Assembly: GCA_020284085.1 (NCBI GenBank)
Contig: JACEVL010000019.1
Coordinates: forward strand, 2,394,498-2,458,497
From: Aporrectodea caliginosa
Taxonomy: Eukaryota > Annelida > Clitellata > Crassiclitellata > Lumbricidae
Direction: 5' to 3'
Length of the DNA stretch: 64,000 nt
The translations under genes were made by a program, and so were the position numbers. This document shows, one piece after another, positions 1 to 11,604 of this stretch. Under the pieces are notes generated by a model that was not told the origin of the DNA, did no database searches, and worked only from the letters and a program-made list of their open reading frames with translations. The stretch's first letter is position 1; each line of letters starts with the position of its first letter.

Positions 1-168
1 GTTGTTAGGTATCCAAATTCTTGAAAGTCAACATGAAACAGTGATTTTTGAGGTGTTTCTTAGAGGAAGAGATAGAGTTTGAACTTATATAAACATCAGT
101 AGGCGATTGCATTCCTTGGGGCAGCAACATGGAATGAACAAGAGTCTATGACCCATGACAGTGCTACA

Positions 169-1204
169 TCAAGGCTCGGCCAAAAGACCCATATCAGAAA
201 ATTGCAGACTTCGTGGCAGAATGTAAGGAGACAGTGGTGGTTGAAAGTAGGCACGAGTGCTTGTTGTGAGGGTTTTATAGGTAAGCCAAGCCAGTTTAAA
301 TCTTATTCTGAATTTACAGGAAGCTAATGTAGCTGACTGAGCAGAGTTAATGAGCTTGAATGAGAAAATGTATGCAAAACCATGTGAGCCAAAGAATTTG
401 GGATGCATTGAAGAGAGCAGGCTCTGGTCTGTGACAATTCCTTGGTAAGAGCAGACCTTAGGTGATGTATTGCTCTCATATGATAGATACAAGAATTGCG
501 TAGGTTTGTTCTGTGGGATTGGAATATGAGATTACTGTCCAAAGTGACCCCTAACTGTTTTGACAGGTTTGATAGTTCATCAACAGTGCCAGCCACGTCA
601 ACATCGGAATGAGAAGGGAAAGAGCATAAGCATTATCTGGGTATCGACCAGCAAGAGCATTGAAGCAGAACCATGCATGCAGTGAAGAGAGACACTCTTC
701 AAGTATTACTTTGCTGGACTGATCCATTGGTGACAGAGCAATGAAAAGTCCAATTACAGCATACTGCTGTTATTGTACTTCAAAGTGATTGGCTGGCTAT
801 TCAGCTGATTGGTGAAGTGAAGATTGTAAATAATAGGGGCCAAGAACAAATTCCTGTTGGACCCCAGCAGTGCAGAAAGAATGATCAGACCGAGCAGTAC
901 CAATGCTATGCTACTTCCTGAGAATGATTGAAGAGGTAAGAAGCTAGACAGTTTAAGACAAGTCTACAGACACTAAAGCTTTACTGAGTATAAATAGAAG
1001 ATGGTGGTTGACATTGTCGAAAGCAGCACCAAGGTTGATGTCCAGGTCAGGTTTCTTAAATACAGGCACATTTAAAGCATGATTGAAAACAGCAAAATAA
1101 AAGTTGGCCAAATGAGGTAGGATAAAAGATCTGAGCAAAACACAATAACTGATGTAGGTATGAAGTTCATTGGGGAGGATTTTGATGACAAAATGAGACA
1201 GCAC
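169..1204 (-). mobile_element. Decayed CR1/L2-like LINE reverse transcriptase
   Basis: Read on the minus strand, broken frames contain LGAAFDNVNHHLL (the F/Y-DxVDHxxLL block), a GVxxxxVLGP block near 850 (the GVPQGSVLGPLLF motif) and LGVTLDSNLIFQSH with a following SCIYHMRAIHHLRSAL block. These come in the correct order for a CR1/L2-type reverse transcriptase. Several stops and frame changes mean it is not functional. Confidence 0.75.
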
Positions 1205-1319
1205 TTGTATCTATGAAGCACTTTTCATTACAGTAAAACAAATTAGTTAATATCTATAAACTTCTTATTTTTATGAGTTGTGTCAACCGCTGTCTTTAAT
1301 TATTGTATACTAGATGATT

Positions 1320-1835
1320 GTCTGTTGTAAGATGGTTGAAAAGAATTTGAAACCATGTTGGATGATAGGAGCACCACCTACTGAAATTAAATGAGTTCAG
1401 TTTATTACGATCTTCACCGGGGGGTCCGGTGGCGCGTTGGATAACATCTGGCGAAGAGTGCGAGAGGTACTGTTCGAATACTCGAGACTATTATACCCGA
1501 CTTATGTAATCTTTCAGTATGTTGATTTTGTAGGCTGCTATTGAGCAAGGTGCACAACAGTTTAGTATGGTATGCTGAACTGTAAACCAAGAGCTGTCTG
1601 TTCTGTTAGTAGTTAACTCAGTTAAGATTGTTCAACGTCTTGCATAACATGTAAAAATGTACAGCGCAGTGCGTTTGTCAGGCGCTAAATTAAAGAAAAA
1701 AGATTATTATTATTATTATTATTATTCACAACTGCCATTCAGGTTTTTTGATTGGAGACATGCCACCTGCCAAAACGAATTCTAATTTGCGTAACAGAAA
1801 AAGTGCACTTCATGAATGACTTCAAGACATTTCTG
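1320..1835 (+). repeat. Unclassified dispersed repeat, copy 1 (split by a SINE)
   Basis: The outer parts (1320-1410 and 1728-1835) align with 4350-4640: both share GATGGTTGAAAAGAATTT, a CACCTACTGAAAT block and a CACCTACC/CACCTGCC block near the end. The SINE sits between the two halves. Confidence 0.55.
1411..1727 (+). mobile_element. tRNA-derived SINE with ATT tail
   Basis: A tRNA-like head (A-box-like GTGGCGCGTTGGATAAC, B-box-like GTTCGAATAC) is followed by an unrelated body and an (ATT)n tail at 1704-1727. It interrupts an older repeat: the sequence before 1411 and after 1727 is continuous in the second copy of that repeat at 4350-4640. Confidence 0.6.
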
Positions 1836-1859
1836 TTCGTTTATATTATTAATACTTGA

Positions 1860-2040
1860 CTAGACTATTATACAAGGGACTATATGTAATCTTTCAGTAT
1901 TTCTGTTGATTCCTTGATTTATTTTAAGTTTTATTGACCAAGGTGCACAACAGTTTAGTGGTTGGTATGCTGAACTGTAAACCAAGAGGTCAGAGGTTCA
2001 AATCCCCACTAACACTTTATACCCATGGCTGCCTCTCAGG
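1860..2040 (+). mobile_element. tRNA-Thr-like SINE fragment
   Basis: The stretch TTTAGTGGTTGGTATGCTG resembles an A box, followed by an anticodon-loop-like CTGTAAA and B box GGTTCAAATCC, closest by eye to tRNA-Thr(UGU). The first 120 bases match the body of the SINE at 1480-1600, so the two are related. No acceptor stem closes, so it is not a working tRNA gene. Confidence 0.5.
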
Positions 2041-2555
2041 CTCACTTAAAGTACTTCTACTTCTTCTTTACTGATTGCTGTAAAAAATTTAAACAAATGT
2101 TTGTTGTTTAAAAATAAACATGTAATGAAACAGGGAGAGCTGGGGAGACATGGTATCAGTAAGTAGGCATTCACCTGCACTGCCGTTCAGTCATTGTTTT
2201 TAAGCTGATTGGAGGACATGACTAATAAACTATTGCATTTCAAAATTGTATTGCTTCTTTGATATAATTATTAGTGAAAGGGCAGTATCTGCGGCCAAAC
2301 TCTGAGAGAAAGCCATGAGTATTAAACGGTAATCACTTCCATTTTCTTAGCTTCAGCGCACAAAACTACTGTTCTCCATAACCGTCTGATATTTCGTTGA
2401 AAATATCAAAACCGAACAGAAAATCTGCAAATAACTGTCTGTCTTTGTAAGTATTTTAATCTCCCACATGTGGGTATTATCATGCCTGCAGATCTTAATT
2501 AATATTCTAGTAATAGCATTCATTCCTATAAAAATAATTGAAACAACTTGCAGGT

Positions 2556-2805
2556 ATGAATGGTCAGGCAAAGAAAAGGAGACAATCCAAGTTGGGCAGA
2601 TCCAGGTCTAAGCAAAGCAGTAGTTCCAAAGGTCATGGATCAGTTAAGGAGTGGGAACCACCCACAGTTCCATCAGATGACTTAGTAAACGGTGAACCAC
2701 AACAAACTGACAACCAAGAAGACCCAAATAAAGAGGAAGAGGATCCAACAAAAGTGAATTTATCTCAGCAGGGACTCTCAATCTTTCCAACATATCTACT
2801 TGAAA
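2556..2805 (+). CDS. ROCO gene coding exon 1
   Basis: This exon encodes 83 residues plus one base. It holds a Lys/Arg/Ser-rich start, an acidic stretch around residues 55-68, and the beginning of the first leucine-rich repeat (VNLSQQGLSIFP). It ends in phase 1 at a strong donor, GTGAGT. The downstream repeat continues smoothly across the splice, which supports the junction. Confidence 0.88.
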
Positions 2806-5800
2806 GTGAGTACATGTGTAACATGAAATGAGTAGCTGAAAATGTATATCTACATTGGTCAATTTTTATGTTGTCTCATCAGTATGTAACAAGTATGGTA
2901 AAGTGGTTTGCAAGGTTCATCATGCCTGGTTATGGATTTGCTGATTTAATTTCATTTTAGTTATTCCTTTGTTCCAATGACATTGTGTGAAACACAGCAT
3001 ACAAACTATTTCTGGGATACAAAGGACAGACCCAGAACAAGGTTCAGCTAAATAGGTTTAGTAGATTGTTTAGAAGTAGAACAATCTCAAATGAAATGGA
3101 ACCAATATCACAATAAAGCAACTTTTCCCATGATGGAATATGCATTAAGGATTATAATTATATCTATAGCATTGGTGGGTAACAAACAGTGCATCAGTGC
3201 ATCGATGGTGCATCAGTCAATGGATATCATTATTGTTTCAGTCAAATGGAAACAATGTACAAGTGTGAGTTTCATTATTTGTAAGAAAGCATCAGCTGTT
3301 TGTTGTAATCATGAAGCTTAGCAGCTCATACAGAAATGATGGTCAACCTCTGGACTGGCTTTAATCCTTCTTGAATGACCGAAGGTGACCATTGGCTCAA
3401 ATTGTATGGCTTGGACTCCACATAAACTGAGCTTAGTGCTCAAGTCACATCTTTACATCTTGCGCACGGCCAACTTGACTCTGACTGTTACTGCTCTAGG
3501 GTAGGCACATGCAAAGCAAACTTAACGATCAATGAAGAATTAATCAAATTGCTATTACCTGACTGGAATCAACAACTTGTTCTCTACAACCTGGGTGTGC
3601 TGGGACTGGTCACATGAACCTCCTCTGCAGGTCGTGCCATTACTAGTAGATACCGCTCATTAGTGCCGCAGTGACCTTTCTCCGTTCCTTCATCATGACA
3701 TGCCTTGATTATTGCAATTCCATCATTTCAGGCTTGACCAAGTTCCTGTTGCAACCGCTCCAGTCTGTCTGCAACTGTGCTACTCTGCAGGAGCCTAGGC
3801 CAACATGACAAAATGCATGCACAGATGCAAGAAATTGTACACTGGCTTCCTGCTGCTGAACAAATAACATTCAAGATCCTTCTGCTGGATGGGCCTCACT
3901 TTTTGGCATGCCCAGCATATATCATGGAGCTCCACATTCCAATCATGACAATCTTTGCACTCTGCTGTCGATGAAAATATGCAGGTGCTGCACTTCCATA
4001 GATCAACTCGAGTCCACTATACCTTCTCCTGTGTTGCACCTTCCTCAGAAGAGTCTTCCATTGCATTTACATACTGTTTCACTTAACCATGCCAAAACAC
4101 AGTTTCAAGCTACCTTAACACATATGCGGTTAGATGAGAGAGATCAGTCATGTAAATTACAGAGATGCTTATAAAGCATCCTAGAAGTGTTTTCATATAT
4201 GTTACTATGTAAATGTATAAAACCTATTGAAAACTAAAATACAGAGGACAGTGTAACACAATGGCTGAACACGTAATATCTAGTGTAAAAATAACATCAT
4301 AAGCAAATTATCAAGAGAAGAGAATTTAAAGCACATTATAGGTAACTAGATGTTTGCCCGTCCTTAGATGGTTGAAAAGAATTTAGAAAAATCATCCCGT
4401 GGGCCCTTGCCCACATGTTGGACATGTTGGCATGCGGCAATAGACTATTGTGGAAATTTGAATCTAAGTGATGTTTAAAAACACTGCAGCGCCACCTACT
4501 GAAATGAAAGGAGTCCAGTTTATTGTGACCTTCATACGTACAGGATTTTAGCAGTGCCACCTACCAAAATTAAATGAGTATAGAGCATAACAGAAAAGTT
4601 AACTTCATGATTTAATGACATTTCTATTCTATTATTATATAGATGACAGCAAAACAAGGTGTCATTGGAGTAAACAGTTTGCTTTCTTTACTTACAGGGA
4701 CTGACGTTGTTGAATTTAATCTGTCACACAACAACCTGCACAATATTCCAAATGAAATAAAGAAGCTTGTTGTGCTTACGTGCCTTGACATCAGCCAAAA
4801 CCCAATTCACTGTCTCCACAATAATGACTTCTCAGGCATCCCAATTGACCTGAGTTTTCTCCAGCACCTTAGAATTTTAAAGATATCTCAATGCAACCTA
4901 CGATACATTCCACCCGCAATTTGGAAATGTCGCCGGCTGCATACGCTTGACATAAGTCGCAACAAAATCAATGTTCTGCCTCCTGATGTCGGAAGTCTGA
5001 CAAAACTTCACCAACTCAATGTGCAGTACACCAGCATTACTACTTTACCAGCAGAAATTGCTTATTGCCAAGAACTGGAAGAGATTCTGATGTGGGGAAA
5101 CAACATTGAAAGTCTCCCAGACGTTCTTCGCTACCTACCAAAACTTCGCACTGTTACAATCAACTTCAGAAGTTTCACTTCTGTCATCGATAGCTACATG
5201 GAGGGTCTTCTCAGAAAGGGACAAATAAAGTCAGAGCACCTACCTGCTGTGATCTTTGAGATATCAGGTGTCGATCATCTTGATCTTGAAGGCACAAAAA
5301 TTAATCAACTGCCAGCTAAATGTGCAGGGAAACTTCAACAACTTATTCTGGCTAACAACTTTTTCCAGGGAATTCCAAAGCTCATTCTCACCCTAGACCA
5401 ACTATCATTTCTTGATGTCTCAGGCAACATGATCAAATCAGTTCCAGAAGAGATAGGAGTTCTCACAAATCTCAGAAAGTTCTGGCTCAACATGAATGAG
5501 ATTGAATGCTTGCCAGACAGCATTGGTTCTCTTGTCTCTCTAGAAGAACTGTCACTGAGTCAAAACCGTCTTACAACATTTCCAGAAACGGTTGGTACGC
5601 TGAAAGCTCTGCACACGCTGATTGCTGACCGTAACCGCATAAACAGTCTTCCCAACTCTATAGGAGATTTGCAAGAACTGGTTACTTTAGACCTAACAGG
5701 AAATCTTATCAAAGCTCTGCCCGAAACAATGGTGAAAATGAAGAAACTGAATTCTGCACACAGCTACCATAAATTTCGAAAGCATGGACTCTGGCTGCAC

Positions 5801-7505
5801 AAGAACCCATTGAGCACACCACCACAAGCCGTCTGGAAAACCAATGACCCAGCCAAGATATACAACTACCTAAACACTTTACAGGTGGAAAAACTAAAAC
5901 ATTCTCAAAGGCAGAAACTTATTATACTGGGCAGTGAACAAAGTGGCAAAACTAGTCTTGTTAGAAGTATAATGGCAGGCAAAAGCAGCCTCACAACAAG
6001 GCCAACAGAGAAGACAAAGCTTGTTGAATTTAGCTCCTGGAGGACAAAGAACGACGTTGAATGTACTGATACATGACACTGGAGGTGATGAAATCTTCAG
6101 GACAGTCCTCTGTCCATATTTTCTGGACGAAACAGCTTTCTACCTGATCGTTTTCAATGCTGCTGGTTATTCGGAGGATTCATACAACAAACTGGTTGGA
6201 TCTTGGATAGACATGTTGCTACTCCACTGTCCTCAGGCGGTGGTCAAAGTTGTTGGAACTCACCTGGATCTGAGTGACAGTGACGGTGCATCACAGGAAG
6301 CAGGAAATAACTTGTGGAAATCCCTCAGAGGCCAGCTTAAGAAACATCAAAAGAAACAGATGGCAGAAATTGCAAAGATTGATAAAGAAATCCAAGAAGA
6401 AGAGCAGACAGATTCAATGGACGTTCGAAGAAAGTTACGGACGCAGAGAATTAGACTGACCAAAGCGATTGAAAAACCTCTGCAGCTTCAGAGAGAAATA
6501 GCTATCGTCAGTTCTTCTGAAGGCCTACAAGGCATGCAAGAACTCCTGTCAGAATTAGAAATGACATTCTTAGACAGCAATCTATTTCCAAGGGTTCGTC
6601 AGTTGGTGAACGAAAAGTGGCAGACTTTCAACCAAGTGTTAAAGACTTGTCCAGGATACTACCTCAAGTGGAAAAATGTGATCAAACTTGCAAAAGAGTC
6701 CGATATTTGTGAGAAAGAACTGCCAGAATGTCTTGTACATCTACAAAACATTGGGAGAATTCTCTGGCATCGGCAGGTGGGTGGGATGAACGGACTGGTG
6801 ATTCATCGTCCGGGGAAATTTGTAGAAATTATGCAAGCAGTATTTCGGTCAGACTTAACCAATTTTCTTGATTTTAGAAGAAATAGAGTATTTATGGGGC
6901 TAGGGCAATTCACGGACGAAACCTTTGCCATAGCAAAACATGACCTACTGACATACGGCCAGCTGTCGTGGTCATTGCTCAAGTGCCTTTGCCTCTGCTT
7001 TCCTCAAAATAAGGAGAAAGTAGATATTACAAAGCTTGCAAGTATCATGCAACAGTGTAACTTATGTTACATAATACCACAGCCAGATGTGCACAACACC
7101 AAAGAAGTAACACCATTTATTGTGATACCAAGTTACTGTCTGAAGAAATCCGAAAGCGAAGCATCTTGTGTAGAGTGGCTGGAGCATCAGCCAGAAAAGA
7201 AACTGGAACTGAGAACATCATACACATTTCCAACAGCCACACCCACAATGCTCTTCTCTAAGCTGTCTTGTAGAATCCATCCACTCCTTGAACTTCGTTA
7301 CGATTGGTCGGACTTAATTTTAGGCAAAGTCGGCAACATGACCATACAGCTGATGAAAGACACGAATGAAAACATCGACATAAGAGTTTGCGGTTCTGAA
7401 TTGTATGACATGCAGGCAATGCTTGATAATATGGAAGCAGCAATGGAAAGCGTCATTGCTTTCTTTCCAGGGCTAACGTACAGGATGCAACGTACAGCTC
7501 TCTGA
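2556..7505 (+). CDS. MFHAS1-like ROCO protein (LRR-Roc-COR), two exons, one frameshift
   Basis: Coding exons are 2556-2805 and 4698-7505, about 1018 residues once the frameshift is allowed for, close to the length of vertebrate MFHAS1. The start is ATG 2556, two bases after an acceptor (CAG at 2551-2553), so an upstream non-coding exon is likely. The donor GTGAGT at 2806 and the acceptor TTACAG ending at 4697 join in matching phase (A|GG = Arg84). The N-terminus is basic and Ser/Glu rich (residues 1-70). Leucine-rich repeats of the LxxLPxxIxxL type fill about 72-470. The Roc GTPase domain has a P-loop GSEQSGKT (495-502), DTGG in place of DxxG (543-546) and THLD (604-607). A charged helical insert follows (about 620-680), then COR to the stop. 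There is no kinase domain, which favours MFHAS1 over LRRK. ROCO proteins are GTP-regulated dimeric signalling scaffolds; the exact role here is inference. The family call is firm, orthology less so. Confidence 0.9.
3300..4180 (+). mobile_element. CR1/L2-like LINE fragments
   Basis: Near 3330 an RT block (S-SYxxDGQPLDWL) is visible. Near 3705 the block CLDYCNSIISGL is followed by LQPLQSV, and near 3840 by HWLPAAEQITFKILLL, which are the standard C-terminal LINE motifs. The frame is broken several times. Confidence 0.7.
4350..4640 (+). repeat. Unclassified dispersed repeat, copy 2
   Basis: An uninterrupted copy of the repeat at 1320-1835, lying in the ROCO intron just before exon 2. No terminal repeats or coding capacity are visible. 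Confidence 0.55.
4698..7505 (+). CDS. ROCO gene coding exon 2 (frame changes near 6050)
   Basis: One large exon carries most of the leucine-rich repeats, Roc and COR. The acceptor is preceded by a pyrimidine-rich tract (GCTTTCTTTACTTACAG). An ATG at 4643 lies upstream in the same frame, but it falls in the intron if the phase-matched splice is used. The first frame runs to a TGA at 6074 and the second, one base ahead, is open from before 6021 to TGA 7503-7505. The domain homology passes from the first frame to the second inside the Roc domain. Confidence 0.88.
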
Positions 7506-8774
7506 ATGATCAACCACAGGATAAGAGATGAAGTCTGACACACAAGCAGTCTCTTCAGTCCCTGTTCATTTCAGGAACATAAAATGGAATTGGAATTGAT
7601 TTCTACGCATGTACATGAATTCATATTCAATACATGACCTCAGGAAAGAAGACAAATCAGAATCACCAAGTTTACATAGAAAACTGTTACTAAATACTTT
7701 TGGCATTTAATGTACATCTATAAAGTATTGCTGTGCAGTCTGAATATAGCCTTTGAAGGCATGCAAACCAATCTCCAACTGTAGTATTGCTAACATGCTA
7801 CAAAACCACAAATTAAGATTAATTCCGCACTGATGTGATTTTTACACAGATAAAGTTGTGCCCTCTCAAACAGTTCATAAGAAGAAACAGTTTTCGCAGA
7901 CAGTATTCTTAGGACATCGTATTTCTTGTTAGTTGTTAAAATAAATTCAGCTGAATCACAATTTTCAAACATGCTGATCAAGTCTATAGCCATATAATTG
8001 TATCGTATCTTTCAGTTCACCTAGACTTCAATTTAAGCTTCACTTGATAAAAACCTGCTTTCTTCAAATCAACTGTTTCTGTTGTGAAAAAGAAGTTCAA
8101 ACTCAAAAAGCTAGCTAGCTTAATTAATAACTTAGCTGTCACCTTGAAATGACAACATAAGAATGCTGGAGCTTCTGGTGACACAACCATGACTTGTAGT
8201 GAGGTGGACAAGGCACAAAGACTGAATTGTACAAGGTGATAAAACCACAAAACTTGGAACACTTACTCAAGATAACATACTGAAGCCAAATTTAATGTGA
8301 AGCAGCAGTTTATGAGGAGCAGTGGTTAGATTTCTGCTCATCCAGAGGTGGCAGATCTCCAAATCTTTACAAATCTATAACTTGAGACCATCTACATGTA
8401 TAACCTATATATTTGCTATTTGCATTTGGAGAAGTATAAAATGTCTCTAGCACTATGCATATGGTTGATTGTTGTAACAGAAACAGTCAGGTGACAGGTC
8501 CACTCTTTTTAGGTGGTGGATTTCATAGTTCAGGTGGCAGATCTCAGAACCGGCAGGATCCAGCTGAATTTAACCACTGATGTGGTGCCATCATCTTTAA
8601 AAATTAGGTAAAAAATCCACCTTGCAGAATGCACATTTCATTTAATAATGTTTTTGGACTGTTAGTATAAACAGTAACTGCAATTATAATGAGTAACTTC
8701 TGATGTTCCAGTGTCTAATATATTACACAAGGCATGAACTAATACCACACCAAACCCAAGACATAATCAAGTCA
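7506..8774. other. 3' flank of the ROCO gene, no further gene seen
   Basis: This AT-rich stretch begins with the ROCO 3' UTR. An AATAAA lies at about 7940-7945 and could serve as the polyadenylation signal. I see no coding or RNA gene in the rest. Confidence 0.5.
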
Positions 8775-9032
8775 TGGGGCAGCAGATGGTTGAATGGTAC
8801 CACACTGGCACAAAATCAGAAGGACATGGCTTCGATATCTGCTAGCCCCATAAGGTTGACTCAGTCTTCCACTCCCTAGGAGCAACTGAAAGGAGAGATG
8901 GGCGCCTTGCAGGCTGCCATACAGTTAAATTCGAATCCTGTTAAACTTGTTATCATCTGTTACTACTATGTCATGTAAGCTTACTGTGTACTAATCAGTT
9001 TTAATTAATAAACGAATAATATATTATTATTA
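8775..9032 (+). mobile_element. tRNA-derived SINE, family with ATT tail
   Basis: The head has an A-box-like GATGGTTGAATGGTACC and B-box-like GGCTTCGATATC. The 3' body from about 8898 (GATGGGCGCCTTGC onward, through TTAAATTCGAATCCTG) matches the copies at 41459-41770 and 46240-46370. It ends in an ATT-rich tail. Confidence 0.7.
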
Positions 9033-9465
9033 ATGGTGGTCAGTGGCATGTCTAAGTTCGGGCACACATCTAGCTTTAAACCGGAGGAACTGCGCTGGCT
9101 GCCTAGGCAAAACCACATTGAGTTTAAGATCCTAATGCCTATGCACAATTGTCTTGCAGGTCAAGCTCCGGTTTATCTTAGGGAGCTTTGTGTGCAGGTG
9201 TCATCCATACTAGGCCGTAGATGCTTTCGCTCTGCCATGTAAGGCGACTGATGTTCCTATGGCTCGAACTTCCAGTGCTTCGTAAAAGCTTCACGGTCAT
9301 CAGTCCATCTTTCTAGAATAGGTTGCCTAGCAACCTTTCATAATGAACTACTTGATCTTACTCTGCAAACCACTTTTTTATCATGTTTTGGTGTTGTCAG
9401 GTCAGGAGCGTCTCTGAGGAGCTTCTCTTGAAGTGACGCTATATAAATTTATGATTATGATTCTT
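9033..9465 (+). mobile_element. CR1/L2-like LINE 3' end
   Basis: RWLPRQNHIEFKILMPM and APVYLRELC are the typical C-terminal LINE block. The 3' terminus ends in GACGCTATATAAATTTATG, the shared tail of this LINE group. Confidence 0.75.
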
Positions 9466-9759
9466 ACAGGATGACCCTTAAGCCGCATATATTTCAGCTT
9501 CAGTGCCTCATAAACATCACAATAAAAACATTATGCCTCAGAAAAATGTTCATCGTCACTTTTATGGGTATGTTGTTTCTTGTATCACACAAAGTGTATC
9601 ACACAATCTAATGACTTCTGTGGGGCCATCATCATAATGATGCATCAACTGATGATTGTTTCAAGGGGAATCACAATAAAGAATCATAATCTGTTGGAGA
9701 AGCCAGGTTGAATTTCAATGCGTTAGTAAAACCAGAAGTTACACTACAGTGGGTATGCA

Positions 9760-9845
9760 CGTTGAAAGAGTCTTAAAGTTGAAAGTGACGAGTCTTAAAC
9801 TTGAAATAGATGAGTCTTAATGTTGAAAGAGACAAGTATAAAATG
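9760..9845 (+). repeat. Short tandem repeat of about 24 bp
   Basis: The motif GAGTCTTAAAGTTGAAAGTGA recurs about three times with small changes. No function is evident. Confidence 0.5.
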
Positions 9846-10106
9846 TAATCACAACACTTGTTAAAAATGGGCAAGTTTGAAAGTTGTCCAAGCTCAGTGA
9901 CCTGTACAAGTTCACAAAATGACACTTAGAAACACAAAGGCATATATGTTTCTCTTGTATTTTCAGACATCAATGAAATGTCAACAAACTGACAAATGCC
10001 TAGTCACACATGTCCAAACTCATGTGCAAGTTTGAGTTCACTTTTGCAGCGGGTATAGCTGAAAGTTGCCAACAGTGCATCAGGACAAAGATGTCTCTCG
10101 ATTTCG

Positions 10107-10284
10107 TCATCTTGGCCAAGGTGTAGGTTGATTTGTTTTTGAAACAAATTCAATCTTTCTTGCCATTTCTGCATTGTAGATGCGCCGGCATTTTTCTAGG
10201 CTCACTCGTTTTCGTGTCTGGTATGGCTTTTCGTAGTACCTGTTACGTCTGGCAATTTCCATTACTTTGTCATTGTGCAAGATC
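10107..10284 (-). CDS. MRPS21: MRPS21 exon 2
   Basis: 178 coding bases ending with a stop at 10109-10107. It holds the conserved basic core with YYEKP and RRIYNAEMARKI, which packs against small-subunit rRNA in the family. Open reading continues upstream of the acceptor, but homology begins exactly at the splice. Confidence 0.95.
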
Positions 10285-11518
10285 CTACACAAAACGTTAG
10301 AAAATCATTTCAGTTAACTTGGCCTCAATGGTCTGTATGCATTATGTAATACAGTAATAACAAGTCCAAAATCTGATTATGCCCCTTACAGATGTGCATT
10401 CTGAAACCTGGCAACATGACACAATGTCATGAACCACAGAGCAGAGTGGAATTTATTTTAGCATAGTGAAAAGATAGTTTCAAACAATGAGGAGGTAGAT
10501 CATCCAAATTGGTGGGACTAGCTACTGTGAACATGTCCTGGCAAAACACATGATGCAAGCTTGGGTCAACACACTTTTCAGATGATGCTGATCTAAGAGA
10601 GAACCACCCATTAACACAGATATGACGACGGTTCTACTAAAATGGTTCTTGCACATAAGCGACACAATCGACTCTGGATGTGTTATGCTGCTTGCTGTCC
10701 TTGAAGAAAGTGCAGTGTTCAAAATGGTCAATCATGATGCGCTGATCACGCATCTCAGCACCTCATACGGAATTGATGGTCAACCTCAGGATTGTCTAAG
10801 TCTTTCCTGGACAAGAGAAGGATAATGTATCTTGGGTTCAGGCGATATGATTTGCAAACCAGAGTTTCCATTCAGAGTACCGCAGGGCTCAATACTCGAG
10901 CAGATACTGCACAAATTGGTGCTGCTCTTTGCATAAATGTCATAGCATACTTTGCATACGTTATAGCATATTACAGCTCCAGTGAATTCATTTACATTCA
11001 AATCCGCATTAGAAATTTTCGGCCGAATAGTTTCGGTTGGTGGAAAAACAGAACGAATCTGAATCCATATTTGTATTACCGTCTGTTCCTATATTACGGC
11101 GCGCCGAAGGTCGTATGTGCAATCAAGAAGCATAGAGCGTCATATTCAGCACAGGAAGTACATAACACGAAAAGTCCTAATTTAATCACTTTATACTCGT
11201 GAGCCATTTACATTACTCAGCGTAAATTATTTAACACGATGGCAGCAGTTTGCAGTTAATTATAAATAACATAAGCGAAGAATTGGCAATGGCCCCAGCC
11301 GATAGTTGTCCTTCCAGTGGTCCCCAGATTGCCATGTGTAGACTGTAGAGGTCGCAATCTCGTTTCACACCCACACATCGCTTAGTGCAACGACACAAAT
11401 TAATATATTACATATTAGATATATATGATAAGAACCTGTCCAAGGCCTTGTAAGCAACATCGATATCATTATTCTTCACCAAAACCGTCCTCGCAAAAAA
11501 TCTCCAATGTTGTGCCAT
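10107..11518 (-). CDS. MRPS21: Mitochondrial ribosomal protein bS21m (MRPS21), two exons
   Basis: Exon 1 is 11518-11436 and exon 2 is 10284-10107, together 86 residues, against 87 in human MRPS21. The start MAQHWRFFARTVLVKNN matches the family N-terminus (xHxxFxARTVxV). Exon 2 encodes the hallmark RRYYEKP-type segment (NRYYEKPYQTRKR) and CRRIYNAEMARKI, then ends near TPWPR. The donor GTTCTT and the acceptor TTTTGTGTAG are joined in phase 2 (AG|G = Arg). The protein is a component of the small mitoribosomal subunit. ETS-type GGAAGT motifs at about 11534-11540 and 11579-11585 lie just upstream of the start, as is common for mitoribosomal genes. The intron contains a LINE fragment on the opposite strand. 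The gene faces CASK head to head. Confidence 0.95.
10620..10910 (+). mobile_element. CR1/L2-like LINE fragment inside the MRPS21 intron
   Basis: Blocks TTVLLKWFLHISDTIDSG, VNHDALITHL, SYGIDGQPQD and a decayed VPQGSILE block are in the order of an RT palm domain. It has several substitutions and frame changes. Confidence 0.75.
11436..11518 (-). CDS. MRPS21: MRPS21 exon 1
   Basis: 83 coding bases (27 codons plus two bases) from the ATG at 11518-11516 to the donor at 11435. Residues FARTVLVKNNDIDVAYKALD align with the conserved first half of bS21m. The reading frame matches exon 2 only with this splice. Confidence 0.93.
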
Positions 11519-11600
11519 CGCTGCAGCCGGATCCGGAAGTAGTTACCGGCAGCTTACGAAAACAACTTGCACGCGAAACTGGAAGTGATAAGTTAGGTAC
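11519..11600 (-). promoter_or_regulatory. Probable MRPS21 promoter with ETS-type sites
   Basis: CCGGAAGTAG at about 11532-11541 and CTGGAAGTGA at about 11578-11587 are ETS/GABP-like motifs within 70 bases upstream of the MRPS21 ATG. GABP (NRF-2) sites are typical of nuclear genes for mitochondrial proteins. No TATA box is evident. The assignment is by position and motif only. Confidence 0.4.
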
Positions 11601-11604
11601 CGGT

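Larger units (their letters stand above)
2806..4697 (+). other. Intron of the ROCO gene, with LINE and older repeat fragments
   Basis: A 1.9-kb intron with no further exon that I can see. It contains decayed CR1/L2-like reverse transcriptase pieces between about 3300 and 4180. It also holds one copy of an unclassified dispersed repeat at about 4350-4640, whose other copy lies at 1320-1835. Confidence 0.7.

Noticed and set aside
1930..2010. A working tRNA-Thr gene
   Set aside because: The A and B boxes and an anticodon-like loop are present but no closed acceptor stem; the flanks match a SINE body.
10792..11202. A 136-codon plus-strand frame over the MRPS21 intron
   Set aside because: Its first third is a LINE fragment in a shifted frame and the rest is unstructured low-complexity sequence.
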